Assembly: GCA_016235745.1 (NCBI GenBank)
Contig: JACRJA010000062.1
Coordinates: 62,001-126,000, forward strand
DNA length: 64,000 bases
Reading direction: 5' to 3'
Origin: Rhodocyclales bacterium
Lineage (GTDB): Bacteria > Pseudomonadota > Gammaproteobacteria > Burkholderiales > Rhodocyclaceae
In this document: positions 8,970 to 18,036 of the stretch, piece after piece
Layout: each line of letters starts with the position of its first letter
Position numbering within the stretch: position 1 is the first letter of the stretch
Notes under the pieces: generated by a model
The model's input: the letters and a program-made list of their open reading frames with translations, nothing else
Database searches by the model: none
What the model was told of the DNA's origin: nothing
Position numbers and translations under genes: made by a program

Positions 8970-8998
8970 TTGTCAACCCGGTTGCGCACGTCTAAGAT
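8970..8998 (+). promoter_or_regulatory. Promoter of the SCO1-PCuAC-regulator operon
   Basis: The -35 element TTGTCA (8970-8975) and -10 element TAAGAT (8993-8998) are separated by 17 bp and lie about 58 bp before the SCO1 start codon. The -35 matches consensus at five of six bases and the -10 at four. The FNR-type box at 8907-8920 is centred about 92 bp upstream of the implied start, which would also fit a class I activator position. The rest of the 244-bp divergent region shows nothing else convincing. Confidence 0.5.
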
Positions 8999-9055
8999 TG
9001 CCTCATCGGCAGCTGTGCTACCTCAAAAGGGCGCCGCGAACGAGGTCGAGACACT

Positions 9056-9679
9056 ATGACAAAATATTATCTGCACCGCCGCTTTGCGCTCGCGCTACTG
9101 CCCCTTGCGCTGCTGCTGTCGGCCTGCGAGAAGGTCTCCCCGCCGGCCGCCTTTCACGCCACCGAGATCCGCGAAGCCTCCTTCGGCCGCGAGCTGCGTC
9201 TGCCCGACACCGAAGGGCGCGTGCGCACGCTCGCCGACTTCCGCGGCGAGGTGGTGGGGGTCTACTTCGGTTTCCTGCAATGCCCCGACGTGTGCCCCAC
9301 GGCGCTATCGCGCGCCGTGGAGGTGAAGCAGCTGCTGGGCGAAGAGGGAAAGCGTTTCCGTATCATCTTCGTCACGGTGGATCCCGAGCGGGATACGCCC
9401 GAGGTGGTACGGGCCTACCTCGACGCCTTCGATCCTTCGTTCGTCGGCCTGGTGGGCACTCCGGAAGAGGTGGCCCGCACGGCCGAGGAATTCCGCGTCT
9501 ATTATCGCAAGGTGCCCACCGGCAGCTCCTACACCATGGACCACACCGCCACCACTTTCGTGTACAATGCCAACGGCAAGCTTCGGCTGGCGGTGCCGCA
9601 TGCGCTGTCGGCCGAAGCATTCGCTGCCGACGTGCGGCGGCTGCTCGCTGAAACGGCGCCCGCTGAGCCAGGACGTTGA
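9056..9679 (+). CDS. senC: SCO1/SenC-family copper chaperone, lipoprotein
   Basis: A 207-residue thioredoxin-fold protein. A lipoprotein signal ends LLLSAC, giving the lipidated Cys24, so it is anchored on the periplasmic face of the inner membrane. The copper ligands of the family are present: CPDVC (Cys76, Cys80) and the distal His163 in MDHTA. SCO proteins deliver copper to the CuA site of cytochrome c oxidase or reduce the site beforehand. The gene is first in an operon with a PCuAC chaperone and a Crp/Fnr regulator, divergent from the copper receptor, so together they form a copper-delivery unit. Confidence 0.92.
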   Translation: MTKYYLHRRFALALLPLALLLSACEKVSPPAAFHATEIREASFGRELRLPDTEGRVRTLADFRGEVVGVYFGFLQCPDVCPTALSRAVEVKQLLGEEGKRFRIIFVTVDPERDTPEVVRAYLDAFDPSFVGLVGTPEEVARTAEEFRVYYRKVPTGSSYTMDHTATTFVYNANGKLRLAVPHALSAEAFAADVRRLLAETAPAEPGR

Positions 9680-9710
9680 TCGCCCGCTTTTCCCACGCAA
9701 GGAGTCGACG

Positions 9711-10193
9711 ATGCTGACCATCCAAACCCGCCGTTGCCTCGGTCTCGCGCTGATGTTCGGTGCCTTCACGCTCCCCGCCTGGGCGCAGACGGTCAAGGTC
9801 GACGGCCCTTGGGTCCAGGCCACAGTGGCCGGACAGAAAGCGACGGCCGCCTTCATGAAGCTCACCGCCGACGCGCCGGTCAGGCTCACCGGCGGCAAGA
9901 CGCCGGTCGCCCCCGTGGTGGAGATCCACGAAATGGTAATGGACGGCGACGTCATGAAGATGCGCGCCATCGAGGGAGGGCTGCCGCTGGAAGCCGGCAA
10001 AACGGTGGAGCTTAAGCCCGGCGGCTACCACGTGATGCTCATCGACCTGCCCAAAGCGGTGGAAGTCGGGCAGAACGTGCCGCTCACCCTCACCTTCACC
10101 GATGCACAGGGCAAGACGTTCGAGGTCGCCGTCGAGGCGCCGGTGCGGCCGCTCAAACGCGGGCACGAGAAGAAATCCGGCCATGGCATGTGA
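9711..10193 (+). CDS. Periplasmic PCuAC copper chaperone
   Basis: The start at ATG 9711, behind an AAGGAG ribosome-binding site, gives a 160-residue exported protein with a signal peptide ending PAWAQ at about residue 26. The copper motif of the family is intact: His73, Met84, His107 and Met109, in a H-x10-M-x22-HxM arrangement. PCuAC proteins hand Cu(I) to SCO proteins or directly to cytochrome oxidase CuA. The tail RGHEKKSGHGM adds His and Met that could bind further copper. It follows senC by 31 bp and overlaps the next gene by 11 bp. Confidence 0.9.
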   Translation: MLTIQTRRCLGLALMFGAFTLPAWAQTVKVDGPWVQATVAGQKATAAFMKLTADAPVRLTGGKTPVAPVVEIHEMVMDGDVMKMRAIEGGLPLEAGKTVELKPGGYHVMLIDLPKAVEVGQNVPLTLTFTDAQGKTFEVAVEAPVRPLKRGHEKKSGHGM

Positions 10194-10686
10194 CACTCCG
10201 CTCACCGAGCGGCGTCTGGGCAAACGCGGCCAGACGCTGATCGCGGCAGGAGAAAGCGGCCCAGCCTGGCGGGTGGTGGAGGGCATCGTGCGGCTCGATC
10301 TGCCAGTGCCCTTTGGCGAGGAGCCCGGCGAGGAGCATTTCGTCGGCATCGCCTGGGGCGGCGACCTGATCGGGGCGGAAGCGCTCATGTTCGGCCGCTA
10401 TGGCTATACCGCCACCGCCGTCACGCCAGTGATACTCGAGGGCTGGAGCAGCGCGGCGGCGAAAGAGCCCGCAGCCCTGCTCTATGCCCGCTTCGAGCAC
10501 CGCATGGGCGAAGTGCTGCGCCTGCGCGCGGGCAAGGCGCCCGAGCGCATCGCCCGCCTCTTCGAGCTCGCCCAATCGGCCGGAGCCGAACCGCTGCGCC
10601 TGCGCCTGCGCGACATCGCCGCCATCACCGGGCTGCGCATCGAGACCGTGTCGCGCACACTCAAGGCGATGGAAGTTGGTGGCTGA
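10183..10686 (+). CDS. Short Crp/Fnr-family transcriptional regulator
   Basis: The start at ATG 10183 overlaps the PCuAC gene by 11 bp. The product is 167 residues, well short of the usual 220-250, because the first part of the cNMP-binding-type domain is missing. What remains is a partial beta-roll (RVVEGIVRLDL, GDLIGAEALMFG), a dimer helix region and a C-terminal winged helix-turn-helix. The recognition helix reads IETVSRTLK. Glu154, Ser157 and Arg158 match the FNR-type ExxSR that reads TTGA half-sites. The N-terminal FNR iron-sulfur cysteines are absent. It could act on the FNR-type box 1.2 kb upstream. The frame appears intact. Confidence 0.82.
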   Translation: MACDTPLTERRLGKRGQTLIAAGESGPAWRVVEGIVRLDLPVPFGEEPGEEHFVGIAWGGDLIGAEALMFGRYGYTATAVTPVILEGWSSAAAKEPAALLYARFEHRMGEVLRLRAGKAPERIARLFELAQSAGAEPLRLRLRDIAAITGLRIETVSRTLKAMEVGG

Positions 10687-10700
10687 GCCGCACGCTCAGC
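10682..10700. terminator. Convergent hairpin carrying both stop codons
   Basis: A perfect 7-bp inverted repeat, GCTGAGC/GCTCAGC with a 5-nt loop, sits exactly where the Crp/Fnr gene and the cfa gene converge. The TGA of the first gene (10684-10686) lies in the left arm and the stop of the second (10698-10696) in the right arm. No T-tract follows on either strand, so a bidirectional terminator role is inferred from position and symmetry only. Confidence 0.45.
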
Positions 10701-11889
10701 TGAGACGCCGGTAGCCTCCGGGCACGCCCTTGGGAGAGAAGACGAACTGCCACAGCTGGTTGGTGCGGGCGCGGAACGTGCCGGCGCAGGCGAGCAGGTA
10801 ATAGCGCCACATGCGGTAGAAACGCTCGCCGTAGCGCTCGCGAAAGCGCGGCCAGGCGGCTTCGAAGCGCTCGTACCAGGCCATCAAGGTTTTGTCGTAG
10901 TCGGCGCCGAAGTTGTGCAGGTCTTCCATCACGAACCAGCTCTCGCTCGCGTCCGCCACCTCGCCGATCGAGGGCAATTCTCCATTGGGGAAGATGTACT
11001 TCTCGATCCAGGGGTCGGTGCCTCCGCCGCGGCGGTTCTTGCCGATGGTGTGCAACAGGAAGAGCCCGTCGTCGCGCAGGCTGCGGCGCGCCATGGAAAA
11101 ATACGCCTTGTAGTTGCGCACCCCCACGTGCTCGAACATCCCCACCGAAGCGATACGGTCGAACCGCTCCTTGCCGTCGACGTTGAAGGTGCGGTAGTCG
11201 GCCAGGATGAAGCGCACCGGCAGCCCCGCGCAGCGCTTCTGCCCCCAGGCGGCCTGGTCCTTGGAGATCGTCAGGCCCACGCACTCGACGCCGTAGTGCT
11301 CGGCGGCATAGCGCATGAGGCTGCCCCAGCCGCAGCCGATGTCGAGCAGCCGCATCCCCGGTTCCAGCCCCAGCTTGCGGCAGATGAGGTCGAGCTTGGC
11401 CACTTGCGCCTCTTCCAGCGTCTTGGCCTGGGCCCAGTAGCCGCAGGAATAGGCCATGTAGGGGTCGAGCATGGCCTCGAAGAAATCGCTGCCCAGGTCG
11501 TAGTGCACCTCGCCCACGTGCCAGGCGCGGCGCACGGACTGCAGATTGATGAGTCGCGCTTTCAACGCGCGCCACACGAGCGAGGGATTCCTCACCCGCT
11601 CGTCGAGCCGCGCGCGCAGCACCCGGGCGAAGAACTCGTCGAGCCGCTCGCACTCCCACCAGCCGTCCATGTAGGCTTCGCCCAGGCCGAGGCTGCCTTC
11701 GGCGAGCACGCGTTCGAGCACCTTGGGGTGTTTGATCTGGAAATCCCACGGCCGGTCGCCGTCGAGTTTCACGTCGGCCTCGTCGAGCCAGGATTGCACC
11801 AAAGACCGCAGCCGGCGGGCATCGCGCGCGGGTTCCTTCGTCGGCGTCGGCCGTTCGTCGACGAAACCTTGCTGTTGTAGTGTCGGCAT
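10696..11889 (-). CDS. cfa: Cyclopropane-fatty-acyl-phospholipid synthase
   Basis: A 397-residue SAM-dependent enzyme of the CFA synthase family. The SAM-binding motif is LLDIGCGWGSLMRYAAEHYG (about 180-200). The family motifs HYDLGSDFFEAMLDPYMAYSC and the conserved GMFEHVG are also present. It adds a methylene bridge to unsaturated acyl chains of membrane phospholipids, usually on entry to stationary phase or acid stress. The N-terminal about 125 residues are the lipid-binding domain typical of the full-length enzyme. It converges with the Crp/Fnr gene with 9 bp between, and lies 54 bp downstream of the catalase gene on the same strand. Confidence 0.94.
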   Translation of the reverse strand: MPTLQQQGFVDERPTPTKEPARDARRLRSLVQSWLDEADVKLDGDRPWDFQIKHPKVLERVLAEGSLGLGEAYMDGWWECERLDEFFARVLRARLDERVRNPSLVWRALKARLINLQSVRRAWHVGEVHYDLGSDFFEAMLDPYMAYSCGYWAQAKTLEEAQVAKLDLICRKLGLEPGMRLLDIGCGWGSLMRYAAEHYGVECVGLTISKDQAAWGQKRCAGLPVRFILADYRTFNVDGKERFDRIASVGMFEHVGVRNYKAYFSMARRSLRDDGLFLLHTIGKNRRGGGTDPWIEKYIFPNGELPSIGEVADASESWFVMEDLHNFGADYDKTLMAWYERFEAAWPRFRERYGERFYRMWRYYLLACAGTFRARTNQLWQFVFSPKGVPGGYRRLS

Positions 11890-11943
11890 ATGCCCCTCCA
11901 GGATGGAACGGAAGGCGGAGCGCTGCGGCCCCGCCTCCCTTCA

Positions 11944-13410
11944 TCATAGACGATCGAGCGCGCGCCGCACGCCTTCGGCGTAGGCCGGGTCGATCCGGGC
12001 GAAGAGCGCGAGCTGGCGCACGACGATGTGCTCCGGCACTCCTCTCATCGAACGGGCGATGTTGCCGTAGAGCCGCTCCTTGTGCGCTTCGTCGAAGAGC
12101 GCCCACAGGGCGCGCGGCTGCGAAAAGTCGTCGTTGCCGTCGCGATGGCTGTAGCGGTCGATCATCCCCTGCACCGCGAGCGGCGGCTCCTTGACTTCGG
12201 GCCGCTCGACCGGGCCGCCGAAAGAGTTGGGCTCGTAGTAGGCGTCCGGGTTTTCGTGGAAGTTGTCGAAGAAGCGCATTGACCCGTCCTTGTGGTAGTG
12301 ATGCACCGGGCAGCGGGGACGATTGACCGGCAGCGCCTCGTAGTGCGTCCCCAGGCGGTAGCGGTGGGCGTCGGCGTAGGAGAAGATGCGCGCCTGCAGC
12401 ATCTTGTCGGGCGAAAACCCGATGCCCGGCACCACGTTGGAGGGCGAAAAGGCGGCCTGTTCGATCTCGGCAAAGTAGTTGTCCGGGTTACGGTTGAGCT
12501 CCATCACCCCCACTTCGATGAGCGGGGCGTCGCGGTGCGGCCAGACCTTGGTGAGGTCGAACGGGTTCCAGCCGGTGCGCTCGCTCCAGGCGTCGGCCTC
12601 TTGTTCGCTCATCACCTGCACGTACATCGTCCAGCGGGGATATTCGCCGCGCTCGATCGCGCCGAAGAGCGCCTCCTGGTAGCTCTCGCGCGTCTTGCCG
12701 ATGATCGCCTCGGCCTCTTCGTCGGTGAGCGTCTCGTGCCCTTGACGGGTCTTGAAATGGAACTTCACCCAGAAGCGCTCGCCGGCCTCGTTCCAGAAGC
12801 TGTAGGTGTGGCTGCCGTAGCCGTTCATGTGCATGGGCGAGCGCGGAATGCCGCGATCGGAGAAGAGGATGGTGAGCTGGTGCAGGCTCTCGGGCGAGAG
12901 CGACCAGAAATCCCACATCGCCGTGGGCGAGCGCAGATTGGTGCGCGGATGGCGCTTCTGCGTATGGATGAAGTCGGGGAACTTGTAGGCGTCACGGATG
13001 AAGAAGACCGGCGTGTTGTTGCCCACCAGATCCCAGTTTCCTTCCTCGGTGTAGAACTTGAGCGCGAAGCCGCGCACGTCGCGCTCGGCATCGGCCGCGC
13101 CCATCTCGCCAGCCACCGTGGAGAAGCGCGCGAGCATGGGAATCTTCGCCCCGATCTGGGAAAATACCTTGGCGCGCGAATACCTGCGGATGTCGCCGGT
13201 GATGGTCAGCGTGCCGAACGCGCCCCAGCCCTTGGCGTGCACCACGCGCTCGGGGATGCGCTCGCGGTTCTGGTGCGCGAGCTTCTCGAGCAGGATGTAG
13301 TCTTGCAGCAACGTGGGGCCGCGCGGCCCGACGGTGAGTGAATTCTGGTTGTCAGGCACCGACGCACCGGCCGTGGTGGTGAGATGATAGGGGCACTTCT
13401 GCTCGCTCAT
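11944..13410 (-). CDS. katA: Monofunctional heme catalase
   Basis: I use the ATG at 13410, behind AAGGAGAACG, instead of the upstream 13470 start in the track. It gives 488 residues beginning [25 protein letters not shown], a normal small-subunit (clade 3) catalase start. The catalytic His58 is in [12 protein letters not shown], the distal-side segment [12 protein letters not shown] holds the conserved NTPVF region, and the heme-ligand Tyr is in [14 protein letters not shown]. It disproportionates hydrogen peroxide in the cytoplasm. An OxyR-like site overlaps the promoter about 110-160 bp upstream, matching one before ahpC. Confidence 0.95.
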   Translation of the reverse strand: MSEQKCPYHLTTTAGASVPDNQNSLTVGPRGPTLLQDYILLEKLAHQNRERIPERVVHAKGWGAFGTLTITGDIRRYSRAKVFSQIGAKIPMLARFSTVAGEMGAADAERDVRGFALKFYTEEGNWDLVGNNTPVFFIRDAYKFPDFIHTQKRHPRTNLRSPTAMWDFWSLSPESLHQLTILFSDRGIPRSPMHMNGYGSHTYSFWNEAGERFWVKFHFKTRQGHETLTDEEAEAIIGKTRESYQEALFGAIERGEYPRWTMYVQVMSEQEADAWSERTGWNPFDLTKVWPHRDAPLIEVGVMELNRNPDNYFAEIEQAAFSPSNVVPGIGFSPDKMLQARIFSYADAHRYRLGTHYEALPVNRPRCPVHHYHKDGSMRFFDNFHENPDAYYEPNSFGGPVERPEVKEPPLAVQGMIDRYSHRDGNDDFSQPRALWALFDEAHKERLYGNIARSMRGVPEHIVVRQLALFARIDPAYAEGVRRALDRL

Positions 13411-13515
13411 GGCGCGTTCTCCTTGCAGGGTCGAATGGCCGAACCGCGCGGCCCAGGGCAGGCGCCGCAAGCTGCGGATCCGGTAGTGGCGCGTCCTCGA
13501 TGCGCCGTCGATGCC

Positions 13516-13569
13516 ATCATAGAAAAGAACGGGAGCAAAACCAATCGTTCCAGCCTATCGAGGGAATCG
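13516..13569 (-). promoter_or_regulatory. katA promoter with OxyR-like site
   Basis: On the minus strand, -35 TTGGTT (13544-13539) and -10 TATGAT (13521-13516) are 17 bp apart. Immediately upstream and overlapping the -35 are OxyR-type tetranucleotides at 7-bp spacing: CGAT (13569-13566), ATAG (13558-13555) and CGAT (13547-13544). The OxyR consensus is ATAG-N7-CTAT-N7-ATAG-N7-CTAT; three of the four blocks are recognisable. The junction CGATTGG is identical at ahpC. Confidence 0.6.
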
Positions 13570-13682
13570 AGGAAGCGGCTGCATGCGCGCCGTTTCGTTC
13601 CCAAAACCCCACCGATGACCTAAGATTGGCGAAAATCCATCGGCGCGCCACGGACGGCGCGGCAAAAACTTGAGGAAAAACC

Positions 13683-15572
13683 ATGGAACATCGACCGGCG
13701 AGTGAAGCCCGCGGCAAGGAACTGGCGCTCTTGTGTCTGGGAGCGCTGGGCGTGGTCTACGGCGACATCGGCACGAGCCCGCTGTACGCGATGAAGGAGG
13801 TCTTCGCCGGTAATCACCCCATCGCCCTGGAGCGGGCCAACGTGCTCGGCAGCCTGTCGCTCTTCTTCTGGGCGCTCATCATCATCGTTGCCATCAAATA
13901 CGTCGTTTTCATCATGCGCGCCGACAACCGCGGCGAGGGCGGCATCATCGCGCTCATCGCGCTGGCGCTGCGCGACACGCGCCCTGGCAGCCGCTCGCAG
14001 GCGGTCGTACTCGGCGTCGGCATCCTGGGCGCGGCCATGTTCTACGGCGACGGCATGGTCACGCCGGCCATCTCCGTGCTCTCGGCCGTGGAGGGGCTGC
14101 AGATCGCCGCGCCGGCGCTGCACCACGTGGTGGTGCCGGTGTCGCTGACGGTGCTCTTCATCCTCTTCTACCTGCAGCACCACGGCACGAGGCTCGTCGG
14201 GCACGCTTTCGGACCGGTGATGCTCGTCTGGTTCGTGGTGCTGGCGCTCCTCGGCCTCAACCAGATCCTCGGCGCGCCGGAAGTGCTCGCGGCTCTGAGC
14301 CCGACCTACGCCGTCTCTTTCCTGGTGCATCATCACGCGATGGCCCTGGTGGCGATGGGTAACGTGGTGCTGGCGATCACCGGAGCGGAGGCGCTCTACG
14401 CCGACATGGGGCACTTCGGACGCGAACCCATCCGGCGCAGCTGGTTCCTGCTGGTCCTGCCGGCATTGGTGCTCAACTACTTCGGGCAAGGGGCGCTGCT
14501 GTTGCGCGATCCTTCCGCGATGCAGAACCCCTTCTATTTAATGGCCCCCGAATGGGCGCTCTACCCCATGCTGGGTCTGGCGACGCTGGCCACCGTCATC
14601 GCTTCCCAGGCCGTCATCTCGGGCGCCTTCTCCATCACCCGGCAGGCGATCCAGCTGGGGTTCCTGCCGCGTATGGAAGTGCGCCATACCTCGGAGCGCG
14701 AACAGGGGCAGATCTACGTACCGGTGCTCAACTGGGCCTTGATGGCAGCGGTGATGCTGCTCGTGCTTGGATTTCGCTCCTCGAACAACCTCGCGGCGGC
14801 CTACGGCCTGGCGGTGACCGGCGACATGGTGATCACCTCGCTTTTGGCCACCGTGGTGGCCGCCCGCGTCTGGGGCTGGGGCTGGACCCGCGCCGTGGCG
14901 CTCTTTGCCTGCTTCCTGGCGGTGGAATTGACTTTCCTCGCCGCCAACATCCTGAAGATCCCCGATGGCGGCTGGTTCCCCTTGTGCGTGGGGCTGGTGG
15001 TCTTCGTCGTCATGCTCGCCTGGAAGCAGGGACGGGAACTGCTCGTCGAGCGGCTCGAAGGCGGACGCATGAGACTGGCGGGCTTCATCGAATCGCTGCG
15101 CGGCGGCATGCCGCCGCGCGTGCCGGGCACGGCGGTCTTTCTCAACGCCCACCCCGACCGCGTGCCGCACGCGCTGCTGCACAACCTGATGCACAACAAG
15201 ATCCTGCACGAGCACGTGGTCGTGGTCAGCGTGCGCTTCGAGGACGTTCCCTACGTGCCGCCTACGGAACGGCTGGAAATCCGGGAGCTGCCGGAGAACT
15301 TCTGGCAGGTGATCGTGCGCTATGGCTTCATGGACGAACCCGATCTGCCGGCCGCGCTTGCCGGCGCCGCGCCCATGGGGCTGGAGTGCGCGCCGCTGGC
15401 CACTTCGTGGTTCCTGGGACGCGAAACGGTCATTCCCCGCCCCAGCCCCGAGATGCGGCTGTGGCGCAAACGGGTCTTCGTCGCCCTGCACCGCAATGCC
15501 GGCAGCGTCACCGCCTTCTTCAAGATTCCGCCCAACCGCGTCGTCGAGCTCGGCACCCAGGTGCTGCTGTAG
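13683..15572 (+). CDS. kup: Kup-type low-affinity potassium uptake transporter
   Basis: A 629-residue inner-membrane protein of the KUP/HAK/KT family. The N-terminal LCLGALGVVYGDIGTSPLYAMKEVF is the family signature in the first membrane helix. About twelve hydrophobic segments fill residues 15-430, including YADMGHFGREPIRRSW. A cytoplasmic C-terminal domain (about 450-629) contains GTAVFLNAHPDRVPHALLHNLMHNK. It imports K+ with protons. The ATG follows TTGAGGAAAAACC. It is divergent from katA, with 272 bp between the starts, and its stop lies just before a terminator hairpin serving the opposite strand. Confidence 0.95.
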   Translation: MEHRPASEARGKELALLCLGALGVVYGDIGTSPLYAMKEVFAGNHPIALERANVLGSLSLFFWALIIIVAIKYVVFIMRADNRGEGGIIALIALALRDTRPGSRSQAVVLGVGILGAAMFYGDGMVTPAISVLSAVEGLQIAAPALHHVVVPVSLTVLFILFYLQHHGTRLVGHAFGPVMLVWFVVLALLGLNQILGAPEVLAALSPTYAVSFLVHHHAMALVAMGNVVLAITGAEALYADMGHFGREPIRRSWFLLVLPALVLNYFGQGALLLRDPSAMQNPFYLMAPEWALYPMLGLATLATVIASQAVISGAFSITRQAIQLGFLPRMEVRHTSEREQGQIYVPVLNWALMAAVMLLVLGFRSSNNLAAAYGLAVTGDMVITSLLATVVAARVWGWGWTRAVALFACFLAVELTFLAANILKIPDGGWFPLCVGLVVFVVMLAWKQGRELLVERLEGGRMRLAGFIESLRGGMPPRVPGTAVFLNAHPDRVPHALLHNLMHNKILHEHVVVVSVRFEDVPYVPPTERLEIRELPENFWQVIVRYGFMDEPDLPAALAGAAPMGLECAPLATSWFLGRETVIPRPSPEMRLWRKRVFVALHRNAGSVTAFFKIPPNRVVELGTQVLL

Positions 15573-15574
15573 AC

Positions 15575-15608
15575 GAAAAAAAACCTCCCATCGGCAAGGA
15601 CGGGAGGT
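15575..15608 (-). terminator. Rho-independent terminator downstream of ahpF
   Basis: Read on the minus strand, a 7-bp stem ACCTCCC/GGGAGGT with a 12-nt loop is followed directly by a run of eight T. This is a textbook intrinsic terminator for the ahpF transcript. On the plus strand the same hairpin lies just after the kup stop codon, with the A-rich run before it, so it could help kup only weakly. Confidence 0.85.
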
Positions 15609-15630
15609 ACGCCGCACCGCCGGGGTTGCC

Positions 15631-17217
15631 TTACTGCGCCGGCGCGAGCCGGATGAGGTAGTCGAACGCCGACAGCGCCGCCTTCGCCCCCTCGCCCATG
15701 GCGATGATGATCTGCTTGTAGGGCACGGTGGTGCAGTCGCCCGCGGCGAACACCCCTGGGACTGACGTGCCGCAGCGCGCGTCGATCTCGATCTCGCCGA
15801 AGCGGCTGCGCGCCACCGCCCCTTCGAGCCAGTCGGTGTTGGGCACGAGCCCGATCTGCACGAACACGCCAGCCAGTTCCACCGTCTGCTCCTCGCCGCT
15901 GGCGCGGTCGCGGTAGCGCAGGGCGTTGACCTTCTGTCCGTCGCCGCGGATTTCCAGCGTCTGGGCATTGGTGACGATGGTCACGTTGGGCAGGCTCTTG
16001 AGCTTGCGCTGCAGCACGGCATCGGCGCGCAGGGCCTCGGCGAACTCGATGAGCGTGACATGATCGACGATGCCGGCCAGGTCGATCGCCGCCTCCACCC
16101 CCGAGTTGCCCCCGCCGATCACCGCCACTTTCTTGCCCTTGAAGAGCGGCCCGTCGCAGTGCGGGCAGTAGGCCACGCCCCGGCCGCGGTATTCCTTCTC
16201 GCCGGGAACGCCCAGCTCGCGCCAGCGCGCGCCGGTGGCGAGGATCACCGCCTTGGCGCCGAGCTCGGCGCCGTTGGCGAGCGCCACCTTCGCCGCCTGG
16301 CCCGGCACGGCGGGAACGTCGAGGCGCACCGCGCGCTGATGGTTCATGACGTCTACATCATAGACCTTGACGTGCTCTTCCAGCCCGGCCACGAGCTTGG
16401 GCCCCTCGGTCTCCTTCACCGAGATGAAGTTCTCGATGGCGAGCGTGTCCATCACCTGGCCGCCGAAGCGCTCGGCCACGATGCCGGTGCGCAATCCCTT
16501 GCGCGCGGCATAGATCGCCGCCGCCGCTCCGGCCGGCCCGCCGCCGACGATGAGGATGTCGAATTCGCCCTTTTGCGCGAGCCGCGCCCGTTCGCGCTCC
16601 TCGGCGTGCGTGTCGACCTTGGCGAGGATCTCCGGCAGCTCCATGCGCCCCCGGCCGAACAGCTCGCCGTTGAGATAGACGGTGGGTACGGCCATGATCT
16701 GCTTGGCCTCGACCTCGGCGGGGAAGCTCGCCCCGTCGATCATCACCGCCTGCACCCTGGGGTTCAGGGCGGCCATGGTGTTGACCGACTGCACCACTTC
16801 GGGGCAGTTGTGGCACGACAGCGACACGTACACCGTGAAAGAAAGCGGCGACTCCAGGCTCTTGACCTGTTCGATCACCTCCGGCTCGAGCTTGGGCGGG
16901 TAGCCGCTCACCTGCAGCAGCGCGAGGATGAGCGAGGCGAACTCGTGCCCCAGCGGCAGGCCGGCGAAATGCACCCGCGGAGCTTCCCCTGGGCGGGTCA
17001 CCGCGAACGCCGGGCGCCGCCCGCCGGCGACCTCCTCACTCTGGGCCTCGCGCACCGTCACCTTGCCGCCGCCGGCAGCGACGATTTCCTGCACCAGCTC
17101 GGCCAGCTGGCGGCCGCGCTCGCCCTCGTCGAGCGCCGTGACGAGTTCGATCGGCCCGGCGAGCCGGGTCAAATATTGCGTCAAGGCGTTCTTCGTTTCT
17201 TGATCGAGCAATGCCAT
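15631..17217 (-). CDS. ahpF: Alkyl hydroperoxide reductase subunit F
   Basis: The start at ATG 17217 gives 528 residues beginning [19 protein letters not shown], the normal AhpF N-terminus; the track ORF runs 53 codons further upstream. The N-terminal thioredoxin-like domain carries the CHNC centre (Cys135/Cys138). The flavoprotein part has the FAD motif [21 protein letters not shown] (about 218-238), the redox pair CPHC, the NADH motif [19 protein letters not shown] and a final FAAGDCT. It passes electrons from NADH to AhpC. It is downstream of ahpC, separated by two hairpins that may lower its expression relative to AhpC. Confidence 0.95.
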   Translation of the reverse strand: MALLDQETKNALTQYLTRLAGPIELVTALDEGERGRQLAELVQEIVAAGGGKVTVREAQSEEVAGGRRPAFAVTRPGEAPRVHFAGLPLGHEFASLILALLQVSGYPPKLEPEVIEQVKSLESPLSFTVYVSLSCHNCPEVVQSVNTMAALNPRVQAVMIDGASFPAEVEAKQIMAVPTVYLNGELFGRGRMELPEILAKVDTHAEERERARLAQKGEFDILIVGGGPAGAAAAIYAARKGLRTGIVAERFGGQVMDTLAIENFISVKETEGPKLVAGLEEHVKVYDVDVMNHQRAVRLDVPAVPGQAAKVALANGAELGAKAVILATGARWRELGVPGEKEYRGRGVAYCPHCDGPLFKGKKVAVIGGGNSGVEAAIDLAGIVDHVTLIEFAEALRADAVLQRKLKSLPNVTIVTNAQTLEIRGDGQKVNALRYRDRASGEEQTVELAGVFVQIGLVPNTDWLEGAVARSRFGEIEIDARCGTSVPGVFAAGDCTTVPYKQIIIAMGEGAKAALSAFDYLIRLAPAQ

Positions 17218-17247
17218 GGTAAACCCCCTTCGTCGAAACTTCGGATG

Positions 17248-17275
17248 AAAAAAGCCCCCCGGCCTCTTTCGGCCG
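17248..17275 (-). terminator. Possible attenuator hairpin before ahpF
   Basis: On the minus strand CGGCC/GGCCG forms a short stem with a 6-nt loop, followed by GGGGGGC and six T. It is 31 bp upstream of the ahpF start codon. Together with the stronger hairpin at 17295-17330 it could cause partial termination between ahpC and ahpF. Confidence 0.4.
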
Positions 17276-17294
17276 ACGTCTCCGTGATACAAGG

Positions 17295-17330
17295 AAAAGG
17301 CGCCGCCGCCTCGTGCGGACGTACGGCGCC
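17295..17330 (-). terminator. Intercistronic terminator-like hairpin between ahpC and ahpF
   Basis: Read on the minus strand, GGCGCCG and CGGCGCC form a perfect 7-bp stem around an 18-nt loop and are followed by TTTTCC. It lies 50 bp downstream of the ahpC stop. This may terminate most ahpC transcripts and let a fraction continue into ahpF, which needs less protein. Confidence 0.5.
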
Positions 17331-17379
17331 CCGCTGGCGAAGGCCGCCGCACGCAGCGGGGCCCCAGCGGTCGCAATGC

Positions 17380-17943
17380 TTAGATCTTGCCGACCAGATC
17401 GAGGGACGGCTTGAGCGTCTCGGCGCCTTCGTTCCACTTGGCCGGGCAGACTTCGCCCGGATGCTCGGCCACGTACTTGGCGGCTTTCACCTTGCGCAGC
17501 AGCTCGGCGGCGTTACGGCCGATGCTGTTGTCGTTGACTTCCACCCCCTTGATGACGCCGTTGGGGTCGATGATGAAGGTGCCGCGCAGGGCTACCCCGT
17601 CTTCCTCGATGAGCACGTCGAAGGCGCGGGAGAGTTTCTGCGCCGGGTCGCCGAGCATGGGATAGCGCACTTTCTTGATGGCCGGCGAGGTTTCGGCCCA
17701 GGCTTTGTGCGTGAAGTGGGTGTCGGTCGACACCGAGTAGATCTCGCAGTTGATCTTCTTGAACTCGTCGTACAGATCGGCCAGATCTTCGAGCTCGGTC
17801 GGGCACACGAAAGTGAAGTCGGCCGGGTAGAACACGAAGACCGACCAGTGACCGCGCAGATCGGCGTCGGTCACTTCGATGAATTTGCCGTTGTGATAGG
17901 CCTGTACTTTGAACGGAACGACTTGGGTGTTGATCAAGCTCAT
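17380..17943 (-). CDS. ahpC: Alkyl hydroperoxide reductase subunit C (peroxiredoxin)
   Basis: The start at ATG 17943, behind AGGAGGAAGCGCT, gives 187 residues beginning [19 protein letters not shown]. It is a typical 2-Cys AhpC-class peroxiredoxin. The peroxidatic Cys47 is in DFTFVCPTE and the resolving cysteine, near residue 166, is in GEVCPAKW. It reduces hydrogen peroxide and organic peroxides in the cytoplasm and is recycled by AhpF. A full-length OxyR-like site overlaps its promoter. Confidence 0.97.
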   Translation of the reverse strand: MSLINTQVVPFKVQAYHNGKFIEVTDADLRGHWSVFVFYPADFTFVCPTELEDLADLYDEFKKINCEIYSVSTDTHFTHKAWAETSPAIKKVRYPMLGDPAQKLSRAFDVLIEEDGVALRGTFIIDPNGVIKGVEVNDNSIGRNAAELLRKVKAAKYVAEHPGEVCPAKWNEGAETLKPSLDLVGKI

Positions 17944-18036
17944 AGCGCTTCCTCCTGTCAGGGTCGAACATCTCACACCGGTCATTCGACCGGCGGCGGT
18001 CCGGCGGCCTTGCTGCTGCCGGTCACCACGCGAACC

